Shown here in pieces: positions 1 through 8,840 of a DNA stretch of 64,000 nt. Each line of letters begins with the position of its first letter. Within the stretch, counting starts at the first letter, position 1. The position numbers were made by a program, and so were the translations under genes. Under the pieces are notes generated by a model. It worked only from the letters and a program-made list of their open reading frames with translations. It had not been told where the DNA came from and did no database searches. The stretch lies in contig JAFGCZ010000014.1 of NCBI GenBank assembly GCA_016932335.1, forward strand, positions 81,468-145,467. The letters run 5' to 3'. The DNA comes from Opitutales bacterium. GTDB lineage: Bacteria; Verrucomicrobiota; Verrucomicrobiia; Opitutales; Oceanipulchritudinaceae.

Positions 1-81
1 TTCATTTTTTTCATTAAGACAATCGGGGTTCGTTGGTTAAGTGAAAGCGAAACTGCCAGCAATGGCAATGGTCCAAAGTTT

Positions 82-96
82 GTGCACCTCAATGCA
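82..96 (+). promoter_or_regulatory. Putative operator copy 1, laminarin locus
   Basis: This reads GTGCAC-CTC-AATGCA. The same twelve fixed bases with a three-base spacer occur inverted at 114-128 and again at 5553-5567, always in non-coding DNA of the beta-glucan locus. Copies 1 and 2 have centres 32 bp apart, about three helical turns, which suits co-operative binding on one face of the DNA. The regulator is unknown and is probably encoded outside the window or by the XylR-like gene at 60685. Confidence 0.6.
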
Positions 97-113
97 CATC
101 GTCAATACTATTT

Positions 114-128
114 TGCATTAATGTGCAC
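114..128 (-). promoter_or_regulatory. Putative operator copy 2 (inverted), laminarin locus
   Basis: Read on the minus strand this is GTGCAC-ATT-AATGCA, matching copies 1 and 3 at all twelve fixed positions. It sits about 140 bp upstream of the phosphorylase start codon, in head-to-head arrangement with copy 1. Confidence 0.6.
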
Positions 129-266
129 CTTTTTTAATTGACTCAAAAAGTGAATTGAAGATGCTCTAAAAGATATTCGGAAGAAATACCGAGACGAATT
201 TCCAACGAACGAAAGGATGGCTCAGCCCCTTCGTTCCGACAGATCTCCCAACACATACACCCTTAC

Positions 267-3200
267 ATGAAGGAATTTTCCACACCCCCTCTCGAAGACA
301 ACGAACACGGCTTTACAATCCGCCGGTACGATCACATGGATCCATTTCTGATTCACCTCCCGAGCAGCAGCAATCACTGGATTTATGCGGGAAGCAACGG
401 TGCTATAAGCGCCGGAAAAGGAAATCCGGGCAAGTCTTTGTTCCCATATTATACGCAGGACAAACTGTTCGATATGGCCGATGCGGCAGGCAGCCTATGC
501 CTCTTGCGCGGTATCGATAAAAACGGCCAAAACTACCTGTTGGAAGCCTTTAAGAAGGGAGCTGTAACGGAGCAGACGATTGAACGAAACCTTATAAAAA
601 GCAGCAGCGGAAGCGCCCTGACTTTTGAGGAAATACACCGAGAAAGAGGCCTTATCATACAATGCACCTGGAGCAGCAGCGAAAACTATGGCTTACTCCA
701 CTCTCTAACGGTTAAAAACACCGGAAAAAGTCCTCTGGAATGCGACATACTCTTTGGCATTCACAACATTATGCCGGCCGGCTTAACCGACCAGTTTCAA
801 AATGAATTCAGCAACTTGGCCGATGCCTACAAACGCTGCGAACTGATCGGTCCCAACAACCTGGCACTTTACTACTTAAATTCGGTACCCACCGACAGAG
901 CAGAGCCCAGTGAGGGATTGCGTTGCAATACAGTCTGGAACTGCGGCTGGAACGATGCTACGGTGCTGATCAACAGTAAACAGATAGAACAGTTTCGCCA
1001 GGGAAAAACCGTTGAAGCCATCCCCGAGTCACGTGGCTTAAGAGGAGCCTATCTATTGAGTAAGCGCATCCACCTGGAGGGAGGAAGCAGCAGCCGTTGT
1101 ATACTGGCGGCAGAGTTGGGCTTGTCTGCAGCAGAAGTGGTTAACCTGCAGCATAAGTTGAGGTCACTCCCCAACGCGATAGCAGAACTCGACAAAGAAG
1201 CCAAGGATACCGCAAGAACGTTGAAAGAAATAATCGCTGCGGCAGACGGGTTGCAGGCCAGCGGAGATCCATTGCGCAATGCGCGCCATTACTCCAACAC
1301 ACTTTATAATGTGCTCAGAGGCGGGATTTTCGCCAAAGGCTACATCCTCCCAACAGAGGATCTGAGGAAAACCATCGAGCATTACAATAAGGACGTATTT
1401 GAGAAGCACCGCCCGTGGCTGGAAACGTTACCCGAAAGCCTGCACCTGAACGACTTACTACAACAGGCTGAAAAAACGAATGATCACCAGCTGATTCGAC
1501 TTTGCCGTGAGTATTTGCCGCTGATTTTCAGCCGCCGCCACGGTGATCCATCCCGTCCCTGGAATCGCTTCAATATTGTCCTTAAAAATACAGACGGAAG
1601 CCCCAAATACGCTTATGAAGGGAACTGGCGCGATATTTTCCAAAACTGGGAAGCCCTGCTTTACTCCTACCCCGAATTTATTGAGTCCGTCATCTACAAA
1701 TTTGTGAATAATTCCACAGCCGACGGTCATAATCCCTACCGGATTACCAAAGACGGATTTGACTGGGAAATATTCGATCCCAATTCACCGTGGTCAAACA
1801 TCGGCTACTGGGGCGACCATCAGATAATATACCTGCTGAAACTGCTGGAGGCCTCGCACAAACACCACCCTTCCCGACTTCAAAACCTGTTGAAAAAGAG
1901 CTATTTTTCGTATGCACAAGTTCCTTACCATATTCGAGAGTTCAGTGAGGTGCTGAAGAACCCAAGCGCATCCATTGTTTACAGTGATGCCGATGAACAA
2001 GCAATCTACGCACGCATTGGCCGCATGGGTGAAGACGGCAAAATGCTGCCGACCGCAGACGGAAAGGTTTATCAGGTAACCCTGATGGAGAAACTGCTGG
2101 TAGCACTGTTGAGCAAACTGGCCAATCTGGTTCCCGGCGGCGGTATCTGGATGAATACTCAGCGTCCAGAATGGAATGATGCCAACAACGCGCTGGCTGG
2201 CTTTGGCATTTCTGTGGTTACTCTGGGCTACATTCACCGTTATATATTGTTCCTCGAAGATCTGGTCCGTGAGAGCACTCCCGAAGGTGTTTTTGAGCTG
2301 AACCGGCGCCTGAAAAAATGGCTGGAAGAACAAACCGCCACACTGGAAAAACTGTCCTGCGATGAAAACGCCGTCAATCATTCGGAAAAACGTCGGAAAT
2401 ACCTTTGTGAACTGGGAATTGCAGCAAGCAATTACCGGCTGGATCTGTATGCACATGGTGCAGATGAACACTTTGAACCATTATCCAGATCTGAATTGCT
2501 TCGCTACCTGGAAGCCGCCAGAAAAAGCGTTTCTCATTCACTGTTGAAGAATGAGCGAGGCGACGGATTGTTCCATGCGTACAACACGATGAACCTGACA
2601 GAAAAGGGCATCGATTTATCGCGTTTGGATGTCATGCTGGAGGGACAAGTTTCGATTCTCAGCGCCCATCTATTGAACGCCAACAAAGTCAGCGATTTAC
2701 TCAAAGCCCTGCGGCAAAGTGCTCTTTATTGCCCGCAGAGAAAGTCTTACCTGCTGCAGCCCGATAAAGCACTGCCCTCCTTTTTGGAGAAAAACAAAAT
2801 TACCACGGAAGCCGTTGAAAAAAGCGCGCTGCTGAAGCAAATGCTGAAAGATGGCTACACCTGCATCGTTGAAAAAGATAGCGATGGGAACGTGCGCTTC
2901 AACGGTGATTTCCGCAACAGCGAAGGTGTCGGCACGGCTTTGGAGCAAATGAAGCGAACGGCCTACAAAGCACTTATCGAGGAGGAACAGAAAGATCTGC
3001 AACAGCTTTTTGAAGAAACCTTCCAACACCGGACATTTACCGGGCGATCCAGTGCCTTTTTTGCCTTTGAAGGACTCGGCAGCATTTACTGGCATATGGT
3101 CTCCAAACTGATTCTGGCAATTCAGGAAAACCACACTCAGATCCGTAAAGAAGACCCGGCCGGAGAAAACTGCAGCACCGTTGCCGCGGCTTATACAGAG

Positions 3201-3689
3201 ACACTCCTTGGGCTGGGACTTTATAAAAGCCCTCATGAATACGGAGCATTTCCGACGGATCCTTATTCGCACACCCCCAAACATGCCGGAGCGCAACAAC
3301 CGGGCATGACTGGACAGGTAAAGGAAGACTTACTCAACCGTTACCTCGAGCTCGGGCTGGAAATTCATGACGGCTGTATCCGCTTTGATCCGTATCTGCT
3401 GCAAAAGCAGGAGTTTGCAGAGGGAGAAAGTTGCTTCCATTATTACTCAACCAACGGAGCGTGGGAAACACTGGATCTCCCGGAAAACAGTCTGGCCTTT
3501 ACCTATTGTCAGGTCCCGGTGGTTTACCACATCGGAAAAGACAGGCGTCTATGTCTTCACTTCAAAGATGGGCATAAAGTAGAAAAAATGGAAACCACAC
3601 TAAACCAAGAGGAGGCAAAGCATCTTTTCAGCAGAAGCGAAAAACTACATTACCTCTATGTGCAGTTTCCCGAAACGATCTTTCACTAA
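267..3689 (+). CDS. GH94/GH149/GH161-like beta-1,3-glucan phosphorylase
   Basis: This is a 1140-residue protein without a signal peptide, so probably cytoplasmic. Its length fits the large beta-1,3-oligoglucan phosphorylases (GH149, GH161) better than classical GH94 cellobiose phosphorylases of about 800 residues. The middle holds GNWRDIFQNWEA, SNIGYWGDHQ and PEWNDANN (Asp638), in the style of the (alpha/alpha)6 catalytic domain, where an Asp is the general acid. Such an enzyme would split short beta-1,3-glucans with phosphate into glucose-1-phosphate and a shorter chain. It leads a run of GH17, GH16, symporter and GH30 genes, which supports laminari-oligosaccharides as substrate. The family choice is from memory of motifs and context. 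Assignment to this superfamily is fairly secure; GH149 versus GH161 is open. Confidence 0.68.
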   Translation: MKEFSTPPLEDNEHGFTIRRYDHMDPFLIHLPSSSNHWIYAGSNGAISAGKGNPGKSLFPYYTQDKLFDMADAAGSLCLLRGIDKNGQNYLLEAFKKGAVTEQTIERNLIKSSSGSALTFEEIHRERGLIIQCTWSSSENYGLLHSLTVKNTGKSPLECDILFGIHNIMPAGLTDQFQNEFSNLADAYKRCELIGPNNLALYYLNSVPTDRAEPSEGLRCNTVWNCGWNDATVLINSKQIEQFRQGKTVEAIPESRGLRGAYLLSKRIHLEGGSSSRCILAAELGLSAAEVVNLQHKLRSLPNAIAELDKEAKDTARTLKEIIAAADGLQASGDPLRNARHYSNTLYNVLRGGIFAKGYILPTEDLRKTIEHYNKDVFEKHRPWLETLPESLHLNDLLQQAEKTNDHQLIRLCREYLPLIFSRRHGDPSRPWNRFNIVLKNTDGSPKYAYEGNWRDIFQNWEALLYSYPEFIESVIYKFVNNSTADGHNPYRITKDGFDWEIFDPNSPWSNIGYWGDHQIIYLLKLLEASHKHHPSRLQNLLKKSYFSYAQVPYHIREFSEVLKNPSASIVYSDADEQAIYARIGRMGEDGKMLPTADGKVYQVTLMEKLLVALLSKLANLVPGGGIWMNTQRPEWNDANNALAGFGISVVTLGYIHRYILFLEDLVRESTPEGVFELNRRLKKWLEEQTATLEKLSCDENAVNHSEKRRKYLCELGIAASNYRLDLYAHGADEHFEPLSRSELLRYLEAARKSVSHSLLKNERGDGLFHAYNTMNLTEKGIDLSRLDVMLEGQVSILSAHLLNANKVSDLLKALRQSALYCPQRKSYLLQPDKALPSFLEKNKITTEAVEKSALLKQMLKDGYTCIVEKDSDGNVRFNGDFRNSEGVGTALEQMKRTAYKALIEEEQKDLQQLFEETFQHRTFTGRSSAFFAFEGLGSIYWHMVSKLILAIQENHTQIRKEDPAGENCSTVAAAYTETLLGLGLYKSPHEYGAFPTDPYSHTPKHAGAQQPGMTGQVKEDLLNRYLELGLEIHDGCIRFDPYLLQKQEFAEGESCFHYYSTNGAWETLDLPENSLAFTYCQVPVVYHIGKDRRLCLHFKDGHKVEKMETTLNQEEAKHLFSRSEKLHYLYVQFPETIFH

Positions 3690-3702
3690 CCCTAATTCAT
3701 AT

Positions 3703-4701
3703 ATGATCCAAAAACTCATACCCGCATTCATCGCCCTAAGCACTGCGGTTTTATGGAGTGCAGAGCAGCCCCACCACACACTTGGAGAAACCTGGGAACC
3801 GGCCATCTGTTTTTCCGTTTACAGGGACGGGCAAAGCCCGGTAACACAATCCTACCCGACAACAGAGGAAATATCTGCAGACCTGCAGTTGATTGGCCAA
3901 CACTTCAGCCTGATTCGCTTATACGATTGTAGTGAATACGCCGTGCGGCTTTTGGAAACCATCCGTGCAGAACAACTGCCTTTTAAAGTGCTTCTGGGAG
4001 CCAGTTTGGATGCCGAATTTGCCAACCCCAAGAACAGTTGGACCGATTGGGCGGGGGTCAATTTTGAAAAGAACAAAACACATAATGACGAAGAGACAGA
4101 CCGCCTGATTACATTGGCCAACGAGTATTCCGACATCATCACCGCCGTTGCGGTGGGCAATGAATCGCTGGTGGACTGGACAGACCACCCGGTAACACCT
4201 GAGCGAAGTCTGGAGCTGGTGCTGAAAGTGAAGCACAGAGTAATACAACCGGTAACGGTATGCGACAACTGGGTGCCGTGGTGGGATGGTTTGGACGGGC
4301 TCGCCGAAGCGGTAGATTTTATCTCTCTGCACACCTATCCTCAATGGGAAGGGAAGTCGGTGGAACAGGCACTGGATTACAGCAAAGCCAATTACTATAC
4401 CGTCAGGGCCGCTCACCCCGGTAAAAAAGTCATCATTACAGAAGCCGGTTGGTGCACCACAAGCGATCATCCGCAGATGTTGCCCGGTGCTGCCACGGAA
4501 GAGAACCAGACTAAGTATATCGGCAAGCTGCTGGACTGGGCTCAAGCAGACCAGATTACCCTCTTTCTCTTTGAGGCGGTCGATGAAAACTGGAAAGGAA
4601 GCGAATCCCGGACAGAGCCGGAGAAACACTGGGGCTTATACCGCTCAGACAGAACGCCCAAGAAAGTCGTGGAAAGCCTCCGCAAACTCACAGAAGAATA
4701 A
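3703..4701 (+). CDS. GH17 beta-1,3-glucanase, exported
   Basis: This is a 332-residue glycoside hydrolase family 17 enzyme. The start is set at ATG 3703, just after the stop of the preceding gene, because it opens a clear signal peptide (MIQKLIPAFIALSTAVLWSA). An earlier in-frame ATG at 3658 would overlap the upstream gene and place residues before the signal. The acid/base Glu154 lies in VGNESLVDW and the nucleophile Glu247 in ITEAGW, both typical of GH17. Family members act as endo- or exo-beta-1,3-glucanases or transglycosylases. The 13-bp gap to the upstream phosphorylase and the 8-bp gap to the GH16 gene suggest a single transcript for laminarin breakdown. Confidence 0.88.
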   Translation: MIQKLIPAFIALSTAVLWSAEQPHHTLGETWEPAICFSVYRDGQSPVTQSYPTTEEISADLQLIGQHFSLIRLYDCSEYAVRLLETIRAEQLPFKVLLGASLDAEFANPKNSWTDWAGVNFEKNKTHNDEETDRLITLANEYSDIITAVAVGNESLVDWTDHPVTPERSLELVLKVKHRVIQPVTVCDNWVPWWDGLDGLAEAVDFISLHTYPQWEGKSVEQALDYSKANYYTVRAAHPGKKVIITEAGWCTTSDHPQMLPGAATEENQTKYIGKLLDWAQADQITLFLFEAVDENWKGSESRTEPEKHWGLYRSDRTPKKVVESLRKLTEE

Positions 4702-4709
4702 ACACACTT

Positions 4710-5507
4710 ATGAAATCACCTCTACTACCCTTAGCACTTTTAAGCCTACTGCCCATGAATCTACACGCAAAAGAATGGAAATTGGTTTGGTCCGATGAAT
4801 TCAACGAGGGTGCGTTGCCATCGACAGAAAAATGGCGTTACCAAACAGGCGGTCACGGTTGGGGGAACAATGAGCTTGAGTTTTATACCGACCGAAGAGA
4901 TGAAAACGCCAATGCCTTCATTGAAGAGGGAAAGCTCATCCTCGAAGCCCGAAAAGAAGCTTACAACGATTTGCTTTACACCTCGGCCCGGCTCAATTCC
5001 AGAGAGAGTTGGATCTATGGCCGCTTTGTTATCCGTGCGAGAGTGCCCGAGATGGAGGGCACGTGGCCGGCCATCTGGATGATGCCGGACAAGGCCACCT
5101 ACGGAGACTGGCCCAAGAGCGGGGAAATAGACATTATGGAGCACCTTGGCCGGATGAAAAACTCCATCCATTGCACCCTGCACACCGAGGCAGCCAACCA
5201 TATGAAGGGGAATCAACGGACAAGCATCACCGAAGTAAAAACAGCAACCACAGAATTCCATGATTACCGTGTGGACTGGACACCTGAGGGTATCTGCGGA
5301 TTCGTGGACGATGTTTTGTTTTTCTCGGCAGAGAACGAAACACTGGCAGACCCAGAAAAAGGGCATGCTTACTGGCCGTATGACCAGCCTTTCCACCTGA
5401 TTCTAAACCTGGCCATCGGCGGAAACTGGGGCGGCGAGGTTGATCCCGCACTGACAAACCAAAGGTTGGAAATAGACTATGTGCGTGTTTATCAGTGCGA
5501 GGACTAA
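4710..5507 (+). CDS. GH16 laminarinase (endo-beta-1,3-glucanase)
   Basis: This is a 265-residue single-domain GH16 protein with an N-terminal signal peptide of about 20 residues (MKSPLLPLALLSLLPMNLHA). The catalytic signature GEIDIMEHLG gives nucleophile Glu139, assisting Asp141 and acid/base Glu144. The extra Met between Asp-Ile and the last Glu marks the laminarinase-type beta-bulge form of the family, as opposed to lichenases. GGHGWGNNELEFYT and the tryptophan-rich EGTWPAIWMM also fit the laminarinase branch. It should cut laminarin outside the cytoplasm to oligosaccharides that feed the GH17 enzyme and the phosphorylase. Confidence 0.93.
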   Translation: MKSPLLPLALLSLLPMNLHAKEWKLVWSDEFNEGALPSTEKWRYQTGGHGWGNNELEFYTDRRDENANAFIEEGKLILEARKEAYNDLLYTSARLNSRESWIYGRFVIRARVPEMEGTWPAIWMMPDKATYGDWPKSGEIDIMEHLGRMKNSIHCTLHTEAANHMKGNQRTSITEVKTATTEFHDYRVDWTPEGICGFVDDVLFFSAENETLADPEKGHAYWPYDQPFHLILNLAIGGNWGGEVDPALTNQRLEIDYVRVYQCED

Positions 5508-5552
5508 TCGGCCGGGCACTCAAATTTCACAGGCCGGAGCATTCTTTGTATT

Positions 5553-5567
5553 GTGCACAACAATGCA
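5553..5567 (+). promoter_or_regulatory. Putative operator copy 3, upstream of the GPH symporter
   Basis: This reads GTGCAC-AAC-AATGCA and is the third exact copy of the twelve-base motif found twice upstream of the phosphorylase gene. It lies in the 111-bp gap between the GH16 gene and the symporter, 52 bp before the symporter start. A second promoter under the same regulator is the simplest reading. Confidence 0.6.
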
Positions 5568-5618
5568 AGTTGCTAAGGTCAAAAACAACTACCTCAATTC
5601 TGCAATTTACCCCTATAC

Positions 5619-6998
5619 ATGAAAGAAAACTCCATCAAGCTAACGGAGAAAGTTGGCTATGCGCTGGGTGATACCGCGTCAAATTTCTTTTTCCAAACGT
5701 TCAATCTATTCCTTCTTTATTACTATACAGATATATTTGGCCTGCCGGCGGTATGGGTGGGGTCGATGATGCTGGCCGCCCGTTTGTGGGATGCCGTAAG
5801 CGACCCACTGATGGGAGTCATTGCCGACCGCACCAAGACACGCTGGGGGCGCTACCGACCCTACCTGTTGTGGATGTCCATCCCTTACGGAATTGTCGGC
5901 TTTCTGGTGTTTGCCAATCCAGATTTGGACACGATGGCACAGAAAAAGATTTATGCCGCAGTAACCTACCTGATGATGATGACGGCTTACACGGCCATCA
6001 ATATCCCCTACTCGGCATTGATGGGGGTTATGTCGCGCTCTTCGGACGAGCGGACCACGCTTTCCACGTTTCGCTTTGTCGGCGCATTCAGTGGCGCATT
6101 AGTCATATCCGCCTGTGCACTCCCCTTGAAAAACTATCTGGGAGGAGTAACGGAAGATCTACAGGGGGCTGCGCTGGTGCAGGCGGAAGCCACCGGATTT
6201 CGTCTGACGATGCTGTTGTTTGCCATCGCGTCTATAATTTTCTTTGTGATTACATTTGCCACCACGCGTGAGCGAATTGATCCGCCAAAATCTGAGAATG
6301 CATCGATCTTCCGAGATTTTAAAATCCTTTTGCAAAACCGCCCCTGGGTAGTCATGTGGATTGCTGCGATATTGACCCTGACCAATACGGCGGTACGCAA
6401 CGGAGCAATCATCTATTACTTTAAGTACTTTGTCGGTTCGGAAACTCAGGCCACCTATTTCTATACCACGGGCGGAATTGCCATGGTGCTGGGGGTAGCC
6501 TCAACCAAACTGTTCACAGCCCGCTGGAGTAAGAAGAACCTGATGATCGTGCTGAGCACGCTCAATGCCATATGCATTCTAGTGTTTTTCTTCATTCCCA
6601 AAGAGCAGGTATGGTTGATGCATATTGTAAACGCGGTGGGCACCTTTGTGGTTGGGCCAACGCCTGCGCTGGTCTGGGCGCTCTACTCCGACACCGCGGA
6701 CTATGCCGAGTGGAAGTTTAAACGCCGGGCCACGGCACTGACATTTTCCTCGGCCATGTTTGCACAAAAGCTGGGGCTGGCCCTGGGAGCGGGAATGGCC
6801 GGCTGGATTCTCAGCTACCTCGGGTTTGTGGCTAACCAGGCCCAAACAGATGAGGCCATTTTAGGCATTCGACTCATTTTCAGCGTAATTCCAGCAGTAT
6901 TTGCCTTTGCCAACGCCGGAGTCATGCTCCTCTATCCTTTAAACGAAGCAAAAGTGGCTGAAATCGAAGCCGATTTACAAGCACGCACTGCTGAATAA
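5619..6998 (+). CDS. MFS sugar:cation symporter, GPH family
   Basis: This is a 459-residue inner-membrane protein with about twelve hydrophobic helices. Features of the glycoside-pentoside-hexuronide family (MelB/XynB/UidB type) include the opening EKVGYALGDTASNFFFQ and the loop DPLMGVIADRTKTRWGRYRPYLLW between early helices. It should import glucose, laminaribiose or short beta-glucosides with Na+ or H+. Position inside the beta-glucan locus points to laminari-oligosaccharides, which would then meet the cytoplasmic phosphorylase. Substrate and coupling ion are inference. It has its own upstream operator copy and is followed after 13 bp by the GH30 gene. Confidence 0.88.
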   Translation: MKENSIKLTEKVGYALGDTASNFFFQTFNLFLLYYYTDIFGLPAVWVGSMMLAARLWDAVSDPLMGVIADRTKTRWGRYRPYLLWMSIPYGIVGFLVFANPDLDTMAQKKIYAAVTYLMMMTAYTAINIPYSALMGVMSRSSDERTTLSTFRFVGAFSGALVISACALPLKNYLGGVTEDLQGAALVQAEATGFRLTMLLFAIASIIFFVITFATTRERIDPPKSENASIFRDFKILLQNRPWVVMWIAAILTLTNTAVRNGAIIYYFKYFVGSETQATYFYTTGGIAMVLGVASTKLFTARWSKKNLMIVLSTLNAICILVFFFIPKEQVWLMHIVNAVGTFVVGPTPALVWALYSDTADYAEWKFKRRATALTFSSAMFAQKLGLALGAGMAGWILSYLGFVANQAQTDEAILGIRLIFSVIPAVFAFANAGVMLLYPLNEAKVAEIEADLQARTAE

Positions 6999-7011
6999 CC
7001 CCTACTCTGTA

Positions 7012-8523
7012 ATGAACCTGTATAAAACCCTTACCAGATGGGCACCGGCCGCCGGATGCATCCTAAGCGGAACCATTACCTGTGCCGCAATGACCACTGA
7101 AGTATTTCAAACATCGCGGGACGGAGACCGCCTGACTGCGCTTCCCGCCCTGCTTGTAGCAGAACATCCTCATGAATTGGAGGTTGCCTTAAACCCCGAG
7201 CAAACGTATCAGAGCATCGTGGGCATCGGGGGCGCATTCACCGAATCTTCCGCCGTTGTTTTGCAGAAAATGTCCCGCGAGAAACGCATGGAAGTGATTG
7301 ATGCCTATTTCTCGGAGGCAGGGGCTGCTTACTCACTCATGAGAACCCATGTGGGGGGCTGCGACTTTTCACTGGGAAGTTATAATTATGCCCCAAACCC
7401 CAATGACGAAGAGCTGGAAGAGTTCTCCATCCGCGAAGATAGAGACGACTTGATCCCTTTGATCAAAGACGCCCAGGAGGCATCCAGAGACGGGTTCAAT
7501 ATTCTTGCGTCTCCGTGGACAGCACCCTCGTGGATGAAAGACAACAACAGCCCATTGGCCGGGCATTTATTAAAGGAACATTACGGCACTTATGCGCGCT
7601 ACTTTGCCAAATACATCAAGGCATATGCGGAAGAAGGCATTCCTGTCTGGGGAATTACCGTAATCAATGAGCCAGAGGGTAACGGAGGCCAATGGGACAG
7701 CATGCATATGAGCCCTGAGGAGATGGCAGAGCTGGTAGCAGACTACATAGGACCCGAATTTGAGAAACAGGAAATCGAGGCAAAAATCCTGATTTTTGAC
7801 CAGAACCGTGAGCATGCCAAGGAATGGACTGACCGCTACTACGAGAATCGAGAAGCACTCTCTTACACAGCCGGGACAGCACTGCACTGGTACAGCAGTA
7901 CCTACGAAGTACATGAAGAGGTAATCCGTGATATTCTCCGGGCCAATCCGGGGCAGTTTGTAATGCACACCGAAGGCTGCATTGATGCCATTAACAGTGT
8001 GCCTCAAGGAGACTGGCTGAAAGACGACTGGTATTGGAGAAAGGAATGCACCGACTGGGGATACCATTGGGCAGAACCGGAAAACCGCCACCACCATCCA
8101 AAGTATAAACCGTTTTTCCGCTATGCCCGCAATCTCTTGGGTTCTCTGCAAAGCGGGATGTGCGGATGGATAGACTGGAACATCGTGCTGGATTTCAACG
8201 GAGGGCCCAACCATGCACAAAACTGGTGTCTGGCGCCGATTCTCTGCGATCCGGAAAGTGACACGGTGTATAAAACGCCACTCTACTATGCCATGGCCCA
8301 CTACAGCAAATTCGTTCGGCCCGGAGCCGTGCGCATCGCTTGCCCGGAAATGGTATTGGGAGTCATGAGCGGTGCCTTTAGAAACCCCAATGGTTCCATT
8401 GTTGTTATTTTACTCAATGAAGAGCCGGAGACCAAACGCTTCTCAATCTCTCTGAAGGGGAGCTACTATGAGGGAGAGCTCAAGGCGGAAGCCTTGCAAA
8501 CAATCCTCTTCAAAGAAGAGTAA
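7012..8523 (+). CDS. GH30 beta-glucanase/glucosylceramidase-like hydrolase, exported
   Basis: This is a 503-residue glycoside hydrolase family 30 protein. An N-terminal hydrophobic stretch with a basic start (MNLYKTLTRWAP) indicates export. The acid/base Glu220 is in INEPEG and the nucleophile Glu321 in HTEGCID. QSIVGIGGAFTESSA near the start and the late beta-sandwich (VVILLNEEPETKRFSI) complete the family layout. GH30 subfamilies 1 and 3 include beta-glucosidases and beta-1,6-glucanases. In this locus removal of beta-1,6 side branches from laminarin is the natural guess. Subfamily and linkage cannot be settled by eye. Confidence 0.88.
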   Translation: MNLYKTLTRWAPAAGCILSGTITCAAMTTEVFQTSRDGDRLTALPALLVAEHPHELEVALNPEQTYQSIVGIGGAFTESSAVVLQKMSREKRMEVIDAYFSEAGAAYSLMRTHVGGCDFSLGSYNYAPNPNDEELEEFSIREDRDDLIPLIKDAQEASRDGFNILASPWTAPSWMKDNNSPLAGHLLKEHYGTYARYFAKYIKAYAEEGIPVWGITVINEPEGNGGQWDSMHMSPEEMAELVADYIGPEFEKQEIEAKILIFDQNREHAKEWTDRYYENREALSYTAGTALHWYSSTYEVHEEVIRDILRANPGQFVMHTEGCIDAINSVPQGDWLKDDWYWRKECTDWGYHWAEPENRHHHPKYKPFFRYARNLLGSLQSGMCGWIDWNIVLDFNGGPNHAQNWCLAPILCDPESDTVYKTPLYYAMAHYSKFVRPGAVRIACPEMVLGVMSGAFRNPNGSIVVILLNEEPETKRFSISLKGSYYEGELKAEALQTILFKEE

Positions 8524-8840
8524 GCTTCAGGGCTATCACCGAAGGGTCATTGCATGGGTGTGAACATCACAAGGGAGAGGCCCCATCGTTCATAGGAATA
8601 GATTTGTGATCGAGTCACTCAGGCATTGACAGGCAGGTTCGGCAAACGCCGGACCTGCTCTATTTTCCAGAGAAAAGGTATGGGTGTGTTTATTCCAACA
8701 ACCACACATTCCACAATAAAATGGCCTCGATCAAAAGATCGAGGCCATAGACTTTACAGACTGTATGCGTCAAATGTGAGACACTTCGCCACAGCACAGG
8801 TAAGCCCCTTTGCTATGTGTGTGTTGATTCGGAATGGAAG
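8524..8840. other. Convergent gap between GH30 and glpD
   Basis: This gap of about 320 bp separates convergent genes. The only clear structure is a perfect hairpin at 8721-8748, annotated as the glp operon terminator. I see no credible coding sequence; the open frame at 8626-8889 has no recognisable features and overlaps the glpD 3' end. Confidence 0.6.
8721..8748 (-). terminator. Rho-independent terminator of the glp operon
   Basis: A perfect 12-bp stem (ATGGCCTCGATC, loop AAAA) is followed on the minus strand by TTTATT. It lies 92 bp beyond the glpD stop codon. Confidence 0.72.

Larger units (their letters stand above)
1..266. promoter_or_regulatory. Upstream region of the laminarin locus
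   Basis: I see no credible gene here. The stretch is fairly AT-rich and carries two oppositely oriented copies of the motif GTGCACNNNAATGCA (82-96 and, inverted, 114-128), annotated separately. It lies directly upstream of the first gene of the beta-glucan locus, so it should hold that operon's promoter. I cannot place -35/-10 boxes with confidence, and no strong Shine-Dalgarno sequence precedes the ATG at 267. Confidence 0.5.

Noticed and set aside
1794..2471. 225-codon minus-strand open frame inside the phosphorylase gene
   Set aside because: It lies wholly opposite a well-supported gene, has no recognisable domain and its composition mirrors the sense codons.
5505..5537. Terminator after GH16
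   Set aside because: Only a weak CGGCC/GGCCG pairing with a long loop and no T run; not convincing.
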